DNA of 64,000 nucleotides from Seison nebaliae (GCA_023231475.1 JALJEE010001494.1:56890-120889), one strand, 5' to 3'. Counted from the first letter of the stretch, positions 1-13,989 are shown. Notes: generated from the letters alone by a model not told the origin. Numbers and translations are program-made.

Positions 1-860
1 TGTCAGATGTCGACATCTTCATTCCTTTGTTTTCCTTTTGTTTCGTTTCCTTCGCCAGAATTCCTCCCTCAATTCATTTCTCATTTTCAATGAAATATTT
101 AACAGATAATTATAGTAATTCCTTCATCACATCTACTAGTTGTACGACGTCATTGGAATATGAGGAGAATGACGATAATAATACCATGATGAATACCGTC
201 GTTTAGTGCATAAATGTTTATTATCGTTCCGTTTCTTTTTTTATCGGGGAGGACACCAATAAGCTCAATGAACTGTTCCCTACTGAATATTTACGAGAGA
301 ATTCCATTTCCTATGGTCCTGTCGGATAATCGACGTAAAAATATGATACTTCTCCTCGAAAACGGCGACCACTTGACTTAACCGTCTTCATTGACGATGA
401 ATTAAGAGGGAATTGTAATATTGGATAAGAGTCTCGGAAATAGAAATGATTCCTTCGGTTCAGCTTTAACATCTGGTTGACGTCAATGAAGTGGAGAAGA
501 CATGAGATAATTTCTCTATAAACTGTGGTGATTGTCTAATCATATTTTCCATTAGTTTCATCTCTCCAGTCGAAACATAGCGTGCATTCCCCCTAAGACA
601 TGACGTAAATATTTCATGTATTTCTCACAACGAAAACTTGTATTCGTCCCATGGTTGTGGAGTCGAAGTAATGCTGATTATGCTGATTACGACGTTCAGC
701 AGATCCGGTTTTTAGATCTAATTGAAATGTCAAATAATATTAACATACTGATGAGGAGGGAAAAAGAGGAGGGAAGGAGAGATGAGGCAGAAGATGGAAT
801 GAAGGAGAAGAATCAATATAATTATTGATCTCAGACAAAATAACTATGATGGAATAATAA
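1..860. other. Non-coding flank, no gene supported
   Basis: I see no homologous protein, RNA gene or convincing splice structure here. One 70-codon open frame on the plus strand (616-828) has no recognisable domain and is within the length expected by chance. Confidence 0.5.
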
Positions 861-1357
861 CTCTTGGGAAAATGACATTTGGTAGACGGGACTATTTGGT
901 AGACCGATCTGTTGGGAGACGGACGTTTGGTAGACCGATCATTAGGTAGACTGCGTATAAAAATAGAGTTATATATATCTTTTTATTATTTTCTTTTTTC
1001 ACTTTGAAATTACACCAAATGTATGGGTTATCTAAAAAGATTTTTATTTTATTTTTTTTCTCTATTTTAAATTTCTTCAGAGCTCTTGTTCCGATAATAA
1101 TACATCAAAAATCATATTTTTTTTACACTATTGGATTCAGCTGGATGAAAAGATATATATTAAAAAATCGAGCAAAATTCATCAATTTTTATCCGAAAAA
1201 CTAAGGGTTTTCCACGTGTTTAACGACTAAATACATTTTTGCTATAATTTTCAAAAAAAACATGGAACCCATATTTCAACCCTTCCGTTTCCCAAACGGT
1301 TGGTCTACCAAACGTCCGTCTCCCAAATGATCGGTCTACCAAATGCCCTAGACTCAA
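861..1357. mobile_element. Foldback/MITE-like non-autonomous DNA element
   Basis: Two inverted arms, 894-936 and 1302-1344, match at 41 of 43 positions. Each arm is built from alternating units of about 15 bp (TTTGGTAGACCGATC and TTTGGGAGACGGACG types); the left side carries about five units and the right about four. The interior (about 960-1290) is AT-rich and encodes nothing. This organisation (long subterminal repeat-array inverted repeats, no transposase, about 0.5 kb) fits a MITE or foldback element. I could not define a target-site duplication, so the outer limits are approximate and the superfamily is unassigned. Confidence 0.72.
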
Positions 1358-4300
1358 TAACCCATAACTTTCTATTAGATAAACGACGAATTACCATCCA
1401 ATCATCCATTCTTTTTCATTAGTTTCTTTTCATAAAAAAATGTTAAATAAAATGTCAATACTTCAATTTCACGGATCTTCACGCAACTTTCACTTTTCGA
1501 TCCGTTCGATTGTCGAAGAAAAATGGAGAAAAAACTGTGAATGATTTCAATTACAATTTCTCATCCGCTACAGTTACGTTGAATAATTCACCTAAACATA
1601 ATTCTCAATTTATAGTATAGTGTTGTGGGACGAATAATGTTTAATGAAAACTAGTGTTAACTAATCCCATCGAAAATCTTTCCCATGTTATTTATGAAGG
1701 GGGAATCGATATAAGCGACGTACTTCACACGATTGTGCATGTATGTGTTTGTGTGTGGAAGGTACTAAAGACATGCAGCAGATGACTGAGAGACGATTAA
1801 GTATTTCGGATGAAATTTGTATTTAAAAAAAATCATCACAAATCAACAACAATTCATTTGATTACATGAGATATGAAGGAGGAATTAAAGCGATTGCATA
1901 AAAACTCTTTCCACTTCGTAAGAAGAAGAAAAAGGAAAATTCTTCTTATTATCGATCGATTATCGAATGAGCAGTGCCTCAAATCGAGAAATTAAATGGA
2001 TTATGTTCCGATTCTTACAGATACATAATTGGCTAAGTGGAAGCATGATTATTATTGGAATTAATTGGTAAGTTATTGATATAAGTGGTTGGGAATGATT
2101 CGTTTTTTTTATTTCCTTCACAACCTATTAATATGAAAAAAATTATTTTTTGATTCATCAATCACATCAGGAAAACTCTCTTTGATTACTGACGATCTTG
2201 TTAGATAATTGAGAAGAATACAGAAATAAATTAAGAGCGATAAATACAATTATTACGGAGTATATCCCTCCTATAATTCGAAAATTTAAGCAACAATTTT
2301 ATTATAATTCGAGTAACAATTTCTTTGTTGTACCTTAAACAGGAATTTCTTTTTTCTTTCGTACTTCTCCAATTTCTTATCTTTACCGAATATTATTCGT
2401 CTCCTTCCAATATTCTCATTTAAAAGTTATTGGAAGAATTGACATTTCCTTAAACTGATACAATCAGTCATAAATACGATGTTCGTCCGTGATAAGTTCG
2501 ACGAAAGAAGATGAACCATCTCTCAAATTGGATAATGGAAAACGGATTTAGTTCATTCCGTTCTTAGTGTTCAAAGAAAATTTTCATTTTAAAAGTTGTC
2601 GGATATAAAGAATAAAATTCTGGAAAGTACGACTATTTATTCAGACATTAATTACCGAGTAGATTATAGATGGAATTCTGTAAAAAAAAGAAATTGGCGA
2701 GATAATCTCATCAGTATTTAGTTAATGTTAACTGTTTCTAACAAATGCATTAATGATTTTCCTCGACAGCAATTATTCATGTAATGTCTGTTTCTTCCGA
2801 GCGAATGTAATTGATTAGGAGAACGATAGATAATTCATTTGATATTATCCTACTTGATTTGCCATCTTGACCAAATTGAGAAGTGTATGTAGTATCAGAT
2901 CATAGTAAGGAGGAAAGGAGAATGCCAATGGTATTTAGATGAGATGAATCAGATGACAAATTAGAAGTAAAATTTGAGAAGATGAAAAGGAGAAAAAATC
3001 GAATGTTCATTATCAAATTCTTTCGAATATTCAAGAATCAGATTATCAAAGATTAACATTCAATGAATTAAGAAGATATCTATTTGGAATTCTATCATTA
3101 ATTGGAATCGAATTACAATTTTCGTAGGAAGCAATTGAACATGATGATGATTATTATGAGGTGGAGAGATTAGATAGTAAATAAATTGTATAACGAGATT
3201 GTCGAAATGAATTTCTTTAGATGATTTACTGTTCGTCAATCTAAGAAGAAGGACGGTACCGAATTTCTGAATTGACACGAGTGGAATTGATTGATCTGTA
3301 AGAAAATTATATGTGAAAGTTTCGTTCGCCCATTGTGGAAGGTGAGAGATGAGATGTATAGAAATTTGGTTTAACAACGAATTACCTCGATAATGGAGAC
3401 ATATATAAATATCGATAACGGACTGGAGAATACATGCGAACAGAAGTATCGATGTTGTCTAAGTAAAATCCTGTTGGAATGTGTGAATAGAATGGAATAT
3501 AATTACACATACAATTTTATCTTGAACAGATAGACGATTCGATGAATGAATGGATGGATGGATCATTATATTGCATATTATAATTTATTGATAAACTAAT
3601 GATACGTATTGAAATAATATCATTCATTATCTAGTTAAAGTTTGTGCAGTGAATGTGCACAGAACATCTCTCCACATATGATGTATACGACAAATTTCAC
3701 TTCCGTCTACAATTATATTCTGAGTCATCTAATCAATTTGCTAACAGTCACTGATGATTATCATTACAATAGTGTAATAGTTCCATTCTCTTCCCTAAAC
3801 TTTCATCACAATCACATGTCCTCCATCGCTCCCTGATTCTTCCAAATTAATAATGATCATCATAATTATAATCGAGATGAAGATGATGGTGGTAGAATTA
3901 ATGGTAATGGTGGTAAAACAAGCGGTGATAGTGAGAAAATTAGTGGTGGTGGTGGGAGAATTGATGGTGGTGATGACGAAATATTATTGATCATAAGAAA
4001 CAATAATGAAATGAATAAATAATTTTTAATGATCTTTCATGTTTCACATCGACAACATATTAATGTTTGCATAAAACATATATGTGCGAAACGAGAAACT
4101 TCTCAAACATTCTCTCTGAATTCTTCTTGTTCATGTGCAGATCGAATGCAGTGAGTGAATGGTAAGAAATAATGTAAGGATAATAACCATATCGATCGGA
4201 TGATGATCAATTTTATCTATTTGCCGTTGAACCTCATTCCAATAATTTAATGAGGTGATATGATCCTTCCATCAATTGGAGAGAATGTTTTTGTTGTTGT

Positions 4301-5728
4301 TATTCGCCTAGGTGATCAGAATGGTCGTTCCATCAAATAACTTTGACATTAATTCTCCATTCTACTTCATTGATCTCCTAATCAAATCTTTTCCTTTCCT
4401 CTTCACAATAAACAGGAGACGTTATTTTAAATTTAAATTAATTTATGGGAAATTAATGAAAGTCGATCGCCACGTGTCTAGTCGTAGCAGGAATGATAGT
4501 TAGATAAGTGTCTATTGGAAAATAATTAGAATTTGGGTCTTGATAAATTATCACTAAGTTTTCTTTTTTAAACTTTAATTTTTTCATTTGAAGAACTGAA
4601 TGGATGTAAGATAATCATGAAATGTATTTAATGACACAATCGGTTGTATTGAATGAGAGTGATAAGAATCCAGGTGATGGTACATCGTTAAATAGAGATT
4701 CATTAGTTCATATTTGCAATAATCTGTGCGAAAATTCTTTTCAAATCGAAATCTACTACAAATTAGTTTATTCATGAAGATGCCGCTGTCGACGGAAATA
4801 TGTATTCCTAGAAAATGGTAAGAAAGAATTAGGGAGAAAATGGAAAGATGAAATTGTTGAAGAAAATTAAAGAATAAAATGTAATAGGGAGAAAAAAGAG
4901 GGGGAAAAGGAGGAGAAAAAAAAGAGAATAAATGAATAAACGAGAAAATGTTGAAAGGTTTTCTTCTTATTGTCCTTATCAAATGAACATTATTTTCATT
5001 GTTATCCTTCTGATATTGTTTATTTTCTCCTTTTATGTTCCTTCATTCCTTTTCATCTTCTCCGTCTCATCTTATGGATTATAACAATGCACCGTTTCAT
5101 TAAACGTTATTCTGATTAAATTTTCATTATCCATTTTCCCTACTTCCATCCCCCCAAATTTTATCAGTTACTGTACTTCGATCTAATCATTCTCATTATG
5201 TCATCATCTATTTGATGATCTCTTATTATTTTCTTATCACTGATTTCTTCCCAATATCCTTTTTCACGATCTCCATTCGTCTCCAACATGATATTGTACG
5301 TGCATGCACGAAGTAGAAAAAAAGAAGATTAAATCTTCTTCTTCTTTTTTTCATCAAATCGTTGTTAGACGAGATGGATGGATGGATGGATGGATGGATG
5401 GATGGATGGATGGATGAATGATATCAATGAGAGAACTATTACATTTTATGTTACTGATTTAAAGATTCTTCTCATCTATTATCTTACTTGAAATTTTTAT
5501 GTCGTCATTCATATGAAGTAGCAGCTAATTCCATTCTATTATTCAACTACTTCCTCCCGTCCCACTAGATAACTGAAGGTGTCATCTCATTACAATGACG
5601 ACTTATGACTAGAGTAGATTGCATATATCAAACTTCATTTCTCTTCTGCTGCTATGACTTACTGATCAATCGACAATGCATTTCGTTGACGACATCCAAA
5701 TGCTTCCTCTTCTAGTCAGCACTACACG
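1358..5728. other. Long non-coding stretch upstream of the glutamate receptor gene
   Basis: No gene can be supported in these 4.4 kb. Open frames are short and carry no domain. There is a degenerate GGTGGT-rich purine patch at about 3880-3975 and a GATG microsatellite near 5.4 kb. The stretch probably holds upstream regulatory DNA of the receptor gene, but I cannot point to a specific promoter element. Confidence 0.45.
5373..5420. repeat. (GATG)n microsatellite
   Basis: About a dozen tandem GATG units in an uninterrupted run, lying about 310 bp upstream of the glutamate receptor start codon. Confidence 0.9.
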
Positions 5729-8700
5729 ATGAGACCATGTCACATTGTGATTCCCTCTATAAGCATTTGGCGGCGAATTATGTCGATACATCTACTGTTT
5801 GCACTTTTTGCCGTCACAAATGCTTTCTCCAAAAACCGGATGTCGTCAACGGCATATGGCTACCGTCCTGGTGACATACTTCTTGGTGGCTTAGCTCCAG
5901 TTCATTTAAAAGTTTCTCTCCCTCCACTTTCGATTCTCTTAATAAATTGGTTCTCCAATTTCTATCATGTTTTAGAGCGAAGACGGAACGACTTGTGGCC
6001 GGTTGAATTTAGATCGTGGACTACAACGCGTCGAAGCAATGTTGTATTCAATCGATCGTATTAATCGAGAACCTGATACCAGATTGGATAATAACTTACG
6101 GTTTGGTATCATGATTAAAGATACATGTTCGCGTGACAAATTTGCACGTCAACAATCGATGGAATTTGTTCGAAGACGAATTTCGCGAACGGATTGTTCG
6201 AAGAATAATCAGCCGAATGAATTACAATATATTCCGATTGTTGTCGGCGCCTCATATAGTGGCGTCAGTTCGGCCGTTGCCAATTTATTACAATTATTCG
6301 AAATATCATTAGTCAGCTACGCAAGTACGGGAGAGATTCTGAGTGATCGAGAAAACTTTGAATATTTTGCCCGAACCGTTCCATCTGATACTCAACAAAT
6401 TGAAGCGATTGCTGATATTATTCAATATCTAAATTTTACTCATATATCCTATGTGGTTTCTGCTGGTGCTTATGGTCAATCAGCCACCAGAGTATTAAAC
6501 GAAGCGATGAAGAAACGAGATGTTTGTGTCGCTGATAAATTGGTGATTGAGAATAAGCCTCAACAGAAACATTATGATAGTATTGCAACTCGATTGATCA
6601 AGAATGAAAATTCAAATATTATCGTTCTATTTACTCGATCTGATGATACTACGGAATTGTTGAAAGCGATTAGTCATAGGAATAAAACTAATCGATTCCT
6701 TTTCATTGCCAGTGATGGTTGGGGTATGCAATCAAGTGTTGTAGCTCATAATCATGAGATTGCCAATGGTGCATTTACTCTAGAAATTAAATCGGTGAAA
6801 ATGGATGAATTCCATCAATCTCTTCTCAATATCGGAAATAATGCCACCAGTTTTTATCATCGATCAAAAGCCAATCCTTGGCTTCGTGAATATTGGAAGG
6901 ATCGATTCGGATGTGAAATGAATCGACATTCAGTTCGATCTTCATTCTATGATTATAATTACTTCTCAAATGACAATAACGAAACATTTCGATTCTGCAA
7001 CGACAAAGATCGATTGCCCAACGATTTGAAAATCGATTCGAAAGCACCATTCATTTATTATGCAGTGAAAGCGGCAGCTTTGGCTGTCAAAAGTGCATTG
7101 AGGCGTCTCGCCACTAACGGGACTTGTAGTCTCAATCGAATCGAGAGTTGTATGGAACAATTGAGATCAATCACTGGACAATTTTTATATGAACAACTTC
7201 TCGATGTTTCATTCACCGGTTTAGATGGGGAACTCATTCGCTTCTCCGATACCGGTGATGGACAATCGATTTATACAATCATGAATTATCGTCGTGTTGA
7301 TATGAATGATGAGGGATCGGGTTATGATTATTTTTCCATCGGAGAATGGAATAATGGAAAATTAGTTTTCCATAACGAAACCGATGTGGTTTGGCCATCA
7401 CTATTAGTGAACAATAGTGATCCATCAGCACTCCTTCCCATAACTCCGTGTGGTCGTCCATGTAAATTGAATGAAGTCACTCGAATTGGTAATGCTGATC
7501 CATGTTGTTGGAAATGTCATACGTGTGAAAAGACGAAAATTATGATAAATAATCGAACTGATTGTAGTGAATGTCCAACTGGTATGTTGGCAAATATTAA
7601 TGGGACGTCATGTGAACCGTTTCCTGTCGATTCGCTATCATTATTTGAATGGCGATATTCCGGTTTATCCATTTTTATGGGGGTGGTCGGTGTCATTTTA
7701 ACGTTGTTGACGATCGGTCTCTTTGGACAACGAAACGATACGCCAATTGTGAAAGCGAGTGCGTGTGAATTGAGTTATATTTCATTAACTGGTATATTAG
7801 TTTGTTACACCGTCTCATTTGTTTTGGTGTCACGACCGTCTATCTTCGTATGTGGACTTCAACGGTTTTGTAGCGGTTTTGGTTGTTCTATGATGTATGC
7901 AGCCATTCTCGTAAAGACGAATCGAATAGCTCGCATTTTTAATAGTGGGAGGAAGAATCCGAAACAAATGCAATATATCTCACCCAAATCACAAGTCATC
8001 ATTTGTATCTTGTTAGTAGCGATTCAAGTGGTTCTCAGTATCGTTTGGCTCATCGTTTCACCTCCATCCACCCGCAATTCATACGAAAAGAACAAATATC
8101 CTTATGGCGTTCTCAAATGTAATGTAAAAGAAACGAGTTTCCTACTCTCCTTATCTTACAACGTTATACTCATTTTTATCTGTACTATCTACGCTATCAA
8201 AACGAGACGAGTACCGGAGAATTTTAACGAATCAAAATTTATCGCATTTTGTATGTATTCGACATGTGTCATTTGGTTGGCATTCATCCCAGTCACCATA
8301 GCAACGAAGGCTTATGTCACTTTGTATAAAGTTAGAATTTTCTATAAAACCATATGAAAATCATAAAACGAACAATATTAATTAGATGCAAATGGTGACG
8401 TTGTCATTAGCATTTTCATTAAGTGCATCTGTCACTTTCTGGTCTTTGTTCGCTCCCAAAATTTATATAATTATTCTTCATCCGGAAAAGAATATGAGAT
8501 TAGCACAAATGACGAAAAAGACTTCCGTCCTCCGCTCCAACTCAATGAAAGGTGTCACTTATAAGAACGTGAATACGGGTGGGAGTAAATTTCCGAATTC
8601 ATCGACCGTTTATCGTAATAGTAAAGAATTGGGTTAGATCTTTCAATTTCAAATTTAACATTCAATCTCAAATTTAAAATTCAATTTAATTAATCGTAAC

Positions 8701-10735
8701 AGATTCCTCTTTCCAGAAGAAGTTCAGTTCACATGAATCGGATGTGTTGGACACGAGTGAACATTACGAACATGAATGGTCAGATACGGGTCGTCGTTTT
8801 AGTGATAATTTCGGGCAGAAACGGAAGAAAATTTCATTTTTTAGATATTTACGAAATTTATTATTGTCATTTCTACCGATACGTCGCCGTTATTGTTCGA
8901 AACATCAACAAACGACACCGTTGACTGGACGAAGTTTCCGTAGGAATGAAGAGAAATCTTTGATATTGAAACATTCGATTGAAGAAGAGAATGGTAAGAA
9001 GTTAGATAGTAACAACAACAGTAATGTTCTAATTCTGGATGGGAATCGAAGAAAATCATTTCAAACTTCTCCAGCTTCATCCATCATATCAATTTGTCAA
9101 GAGAAGAGAAGATCGACTCATGAGACGACATGTTTCACGAATATTCCTCGAAATCAATTGAGTGAGACGAATATCGTCAACAATCAAATGTTAGCGAAGA
9201 CGATTAATAGTCGAATGAATTCTTCTCCAAATTCTTCTTCACCATCCTCTTCATCTTTAACTTCATCATCATTATTATTAAATAATAAAGATGTGAATGA
9301 AAAGAATAATATCAGTTTGATTTCATTATCCATTCCATCAATTGCCATGACGACCAACCATAACATTATTCCGATACCGCCACCCGCAAACCTTTCTACA
9401 CGTTTACCTCAACAGGAATTGTTATCTGTCAATCCATTATCAACAATAATAACAACAACAACCACCGCCTCTACTAAGACCACCACCACAACAACAACAT
9501 CATTTAATTCGTCTCCAGAATGTGGAGGGAATGAAGATAAAATTAAAAGATTTATTACCGGTGAAATAAATCAATCAACTGTCATGATAGTTGAAGATAA
9601 GAATTCAACAACAACAACAACAACAGCAACACAACCAATCAAAAATCCTTTAGTCATTTCGAAAGGAGGATATAGTCGAAAGAAAGAAGAGAAGATGAAA
9701 CAAAATAAATGTTCGAAATCCAATAAACGTTTACATAGTCATCGAAAGAATCATTTATGTGATTCGACTCAATTAATCGATGAAGTGATCGAACAAGCCA
9801 AACATACAATAGAGGAGAGTGAGAATATCATAATAAGTGCGGACGAATCTGCCAATTTAGTAGAAATGATGAATTCTATCAAATCCTTAAAAACTCCACA
9901 TTTACATCGAAGTCTATTGAGTGTGGAACAATTTCATGAATTATCACATTCATCTGGTAAAGCGAATAATATTTTATTTCGTTCTAACGATTCACTAAAA
10001 CAAAATCTCGATGAATATTTCGAAGGAATTGATCATTCGATTATGGAAATGGCGAAGAAGTGTAAAATCAAACGACATTCCCGAACGGCTGATTCGTCTA
10101 ATCGGAGGAAACGTTTCCATAAATCGGTGGTGAAGAAACCATCAGAAATTACGTTTAATCCAATGATTTCCGATACACTCGCTAATCTGTCGACGACTAC
10201 CCAAATCATTAAGCCATCAATGGTTGAACCAAAATCTCCAACTCTCTCATCAGAGAAAGATCATTTTTATAATAATTCGTTTAACCAAGTCTCATTCTAT
10301 CCATCCAAATCTCATCATCATCAACATCACCATCATCATCAACATCAGCAGCAGTCGATTGATAGGAAACATAACGACAATCTCATCATCTGTGAGAGTA
10401 CAGCTGATGAGAAAGTTAATGGGAAATCATCGAAGAATGGAAAGGAACCGTTAAAATATCGAATGATGACCAAAATGAGAAAACAACGACGGAAAGAAAT
10501 CAAATCAGCCGAACCAGCAGGTGGTTGGAATCGTCGTCGAGTTAAGAAGATTCGTTTGTATAAGGCGAACGATGCAATGAAAACGGTAGCTACACAAACT
10601 AAATATAATAGTATCAGATATTATAAGAATCAAGCGATTAGTAGTCTGATGCCAAAAGAATTCCAATCAGCCACCTTGTCTACATTAACCAACGTCTCTT
10701 ATATGGATATGCAAACACAACCGACAAAACATTAA
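5729..10735 (+). CDS. mGluR: Metabotropic glutamate receptor (class C GPCR), group II-like, with giant C-terminal tail
   Basis: Exons by phase: 5729-5911, 5976-8330, 8386-8632 and 8703-10735, giving 1,605 aa. An alternative donor at 8621 would shorten exon 3 by 12 bases in frame. An N-terminal signal sequence is followed by the Venus-flytrap ligand domain (to about residue 540), the cysteine-rich domain (about 550-605, CGRPCKLNEV...CCWKCHTC) and seven membrane helices (about 616-885). Ligand contacts known in the family are visible: the Ser of GASYSGVSS, the Thr of SYASTG, the Tyr of GAYGQS, the Asp of ASDGWG and the Lys of DSKAPF. The stretch CGRLNLDRGLQRVEAM, with Asn and Arg spaced as in mGlu2/3, points to group II (inference). 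The cytoplasmic tail is about 720 residues and rich in Ser, Thr, Asn and Lys with a His/Gln run; nearly all of it comes from the last exon. Typical family length is 850-1,200, so the tail is the odd part. Introns are 55-82 bp. The receptor is expected at the plasma membrane, coupling glutamate to G proteins. Confidence 0.93.
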
Positions 10736-11513
10736 CATATCGATCGTGTCGTTAGGAGACCAGTCATTCGATAAAATCATCAGTTATCAATTGAAGAAAG
10801 TGAAGAGAATTTCTTCGTATTCCTTTTTTTTTGTATAAAAATTCATTGAAATTCTACAAAATTTATTCCTGTATGAGTAACTATTGTATCATTATTTCCA
10901 ATCATCATAATAATAATGATAAATTTCATAAAACCATTTCAATCATAATTCATTTCCAATCGTTTTCACAGATATTTTTAACGAAACATTTTACTTTTCC
11001 TTTCCCTCATTCTCCAAAATTCGTTCATTTAAATTCTTTCTTCGATTCACATCGACATAACGATCGATGTCACTCATTTCAATAAATTGTTAAAATTAAC
11101 ATCTCTTCCTATTCCATCAAAATATTTCAAAATTAACATTCTCTTTCTAATAATCATCATCAGACAGACAAGAACAAATACCAGTTGGTTCTTTTACTGA
11201 ATAAACTGTTAATTTCTCTCGAAACAAATCAAGGCCATTGTATCTCACAGTCTGTCAGTCTCAGAAATATGTAATAAATTAATATGTTCTCCTTCGTCAT
11301 TTGAACAACAAACAATTGAAATTAAATATAGAAAATTTCCCGCTGCAGAACCATTAAGAAACTCATAAAGAAACTCTTCAAGATTTGATATTCATCTAAT
11401 CAGTATCATGAGATATATCATAACAAATTAGATGAAATTAGTTTAGATAATTCAATTAAGCTTCTTAGCTTACTTCATTCTTACTGTTGTTAGTTAATTC
11501 ATTAGAAAGAGGA
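10736..11513. other. 3' flank of the glutamate receptor gene / upstream of the PLP enzyme gene
   Basis: AT-rich sequence without a supported gene. It includes possible poly(A) signals for the receptor (for example AATAAA near 11083). Confidence 0.5.
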
Positions 11514-12781
11514 ATGTCAAATTTGAAAATTCCAAAATGGTGTCAACACCTGAAAGTGCGACCAAATGGTTATGTAAAATTAGCGAGTTTACCGACACCC
11601 ATCGAAAAATTCGAATTAACATGTTTACGTAATTCGAACGTCAATATTTCTATAAAACGAGACGATCTCACTGGATCGTCATTATCAGGAAATAAAGTGC
11701 CATTTGATTTCCATTTTCCAATTCTTCCAATTTGTAGGTGCGAAAACTTGAATATTTATTGGGTCATGCGATTAGTAATGGTAAGAAGAATATTTATACA
11801 GTTGGTGGTTGGCAATCAAATCATTGTCGCGCCACATCGATCGCTTGTCGTCAATTGAATTTATCGTGTAATCTCATTTTGAGAATGCCACCGAATTTCA
11901 CTCAATCCTCCCCCAACGACTCCAAAAAGATCATCGACAACAGTTTACCATTAACATCTAATTATTTAATGAATCGAATTACGAGCGAAAATATTCATTA
12001 TGTTCCTGCTACTGCTAAATATCACGATCAGATTCTACCGTTTATTACCGATTTAATAAAAAAGTTCAAATTTTTAAATTTTTTTTTAAATTTCTATAAT
12101 TTTCAATTATTCAAATAAGAAATGAACATGTCGACGATTCTTATGTGATTCCAATTGGCGGTTCGAATGCAGTGGGACTTTATGGATATCTCAATTGTTG
12201 GAACGAATTAATGGAGCAGAATGTAACTGATCGTTTCACAGATATCTTCGTTACTTGTGGTAGTGGGGGAACAATAGCTGGCTTAGCCATCGGTAATCAT
12301 CTAACCGGTTCTTCGTTAAGAATTCATGGAATTGCCGTTTGTGACAATAAGAGAATTTTTCTGGAAAGTATTAAAGAGGTGGTGGTAGAAATGGGATTAG
12401 GTGACGAGATTGATGTGGAATCAGAAGATTTTATTCATATAATCGACAACTATAAAGGAAAAGGATATTCGTTGAGTACGAACGATGAATTATCATTCAC
12501 TTTAGATATATTAACTGAAACTGGAATTTCTTTAGATCCAACTTATACAACGAAATGTGTTTATGGATTAATGAAAGAATTAACCAAATCAAATTCACTT
12601 CCTACTTATTTGAAAGGAAACGATATTCTATTTCTCAATACAGGTTCTATTATTTCTCATCATTCTTTTATATCTAAAAATCATCATTTTTATCATCATT
12701 CTCTAATGGGAAATTTGAACAGGTTCCACTTTCGGTTTAATGGACGATCGAATAAGAAATTATATGAACGAACAAAATTGA
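11514..12781 (+). CDS. PLP-dependent enzyme of the ACC deaminase / D-cysteine desulfhydrase family
   Basis: Exons 11514-11696, 11738-12063, 12120-12643 and 12723-12781 join in frame (introns 41, 56 and 79 bp) to give 363 aa, the usual family length. The N-terminal half has KRDDLTGSSLSGNK joined to VRKLEYLLGHA, which recreates the family signature in which the Lys of SGNK holds pyridoxal phosphate. TVGGWQSNHCRATS follows. The C-terminal half has VTCGSGGTIAGLAIG, the phosphate-binding Gly-rich loop, and the end NTG-STFGLMD. The family removes sulfide and ammonia from D-cysteine (giving pyruvate) or opens 1-aminocyclopropane-1-carboxylate; the sequence alone does not tell me which. I chose the ATG at 11514 because the open frame further upstream has no ATG. 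The four exons show it is a resident nuclear gene, although the family is patchy in animals. Confidence 0.9.
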
Positions 12782-13989
12782 GGAAGAGAAATCGATTTCA
12801 TTCATTTATTGAAATTAAGCAAATTAGATAATATGTTACGATATTACTGTTACGGTTCCGATGATGATAAAATAATAATAATTAATTAACGTTAATAAAT
12901 TTTAAATTTATTAAATTTCTTCTTTCTTTTCTGATCAAATCTCTCGGAATGACAAAGAAGATGGATGAGGAAGAAACTCGTAAAATTTTACCTGTTTCTA
13001 TAAAATCGTAAAACCATCATTTTCATATGTTCCCATCATAAGAGTTAAATTCATATTTTATGTACAAGACATTTTTAATAAGAAATAAAAAAATAATAAA
13101 GAAACGTCTCCTCATTATTTCAATGTCTTCCCGTCTCTCTCGAATATTGAAGAATGAGAATAATCTGTAGGCGAGAAATGGAGAAGAGAAATGAAAGTTC
13201 ATTCGATTCAAAGAGGAACGAGTGTCTGTCTAATCTATATCTTAGGGGGGTAAAAGAAAAATCATTTTGATAAAGATGTACATCGGAAGAATTTTTGGGA
13301 CGAATGGATGTCATTCATCAAATTGTTGTTGTTTATTTCATCGAATACTTTAGAAGTGGATGTGATCGTCGTTTTTGATGTGAGAGAAGTGAGAGAAAAA
13401 ATTTTTTTATAAAAAATTATTCGAATTTTAAATCATAAAATACAAAAGAAGCAAATATATGCAGTATGTGTGTATGTCAGGTGTCTATGTGTACGTAATA
13501 AGAGTACGATGATGATGATGATGGAAATCTCTCAAATTAATTTTTTTTATTCATTCTCTCCTCCTTCCATCAATAAAGACAAAAAGAGGATAACAAATTC
13601 GAATGAATGAAGAATTCGATTTGAGAAGATTTTAACGTTTTGAAATTAATAGAAATTATTGAGAAATTCAACGAGATCTCAATGGGAAGATATGAAGGAA
13701 GCTAATCTCTTTTTCAAATATGCATGATGATAATTGGAAGTTGAGGACAGATATATGTCAAATCTGATGAAAATGAAATGAAGTTTGGAAAATGAAAGAA
13801 ATGTTGTAACGAAGAGGAATTCGGGCAAAAGAAATTTTCGGAAAAGAAATTTAAAACAAAATTTTTAGATTCTCTTTTTTTTTTCAACAAAAAAAGATAA
13901 ATGATAATAATTCAATCGATTCAGATAATAACAATTCTCTATCGAACCAAATTCCAGTCGATTTATTTTTTTTTTTGCACATAATAAAT
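12782..13989. other. Intergenic region between convergent genes
   Basis: This is the shared 3' flank of the PLP enzyme (+) and adducin (-). It is AT-rich with short simple repeats, including a (GAT)n run near 13510. No further gene is supported. Confidence 0.5.

Noticed and set aside
616-828. 70-codon ORF at the left end
   Set aside because: No domain, low-complexity Glu/Arg end, no splice context, and length expected by chance.
12120-12643. Bacterial contamination explaining the PLP enzyme
   Set aside because: The gene has three phase-consistent GT-AG introns like its neighbours and is flanked by animal genes.
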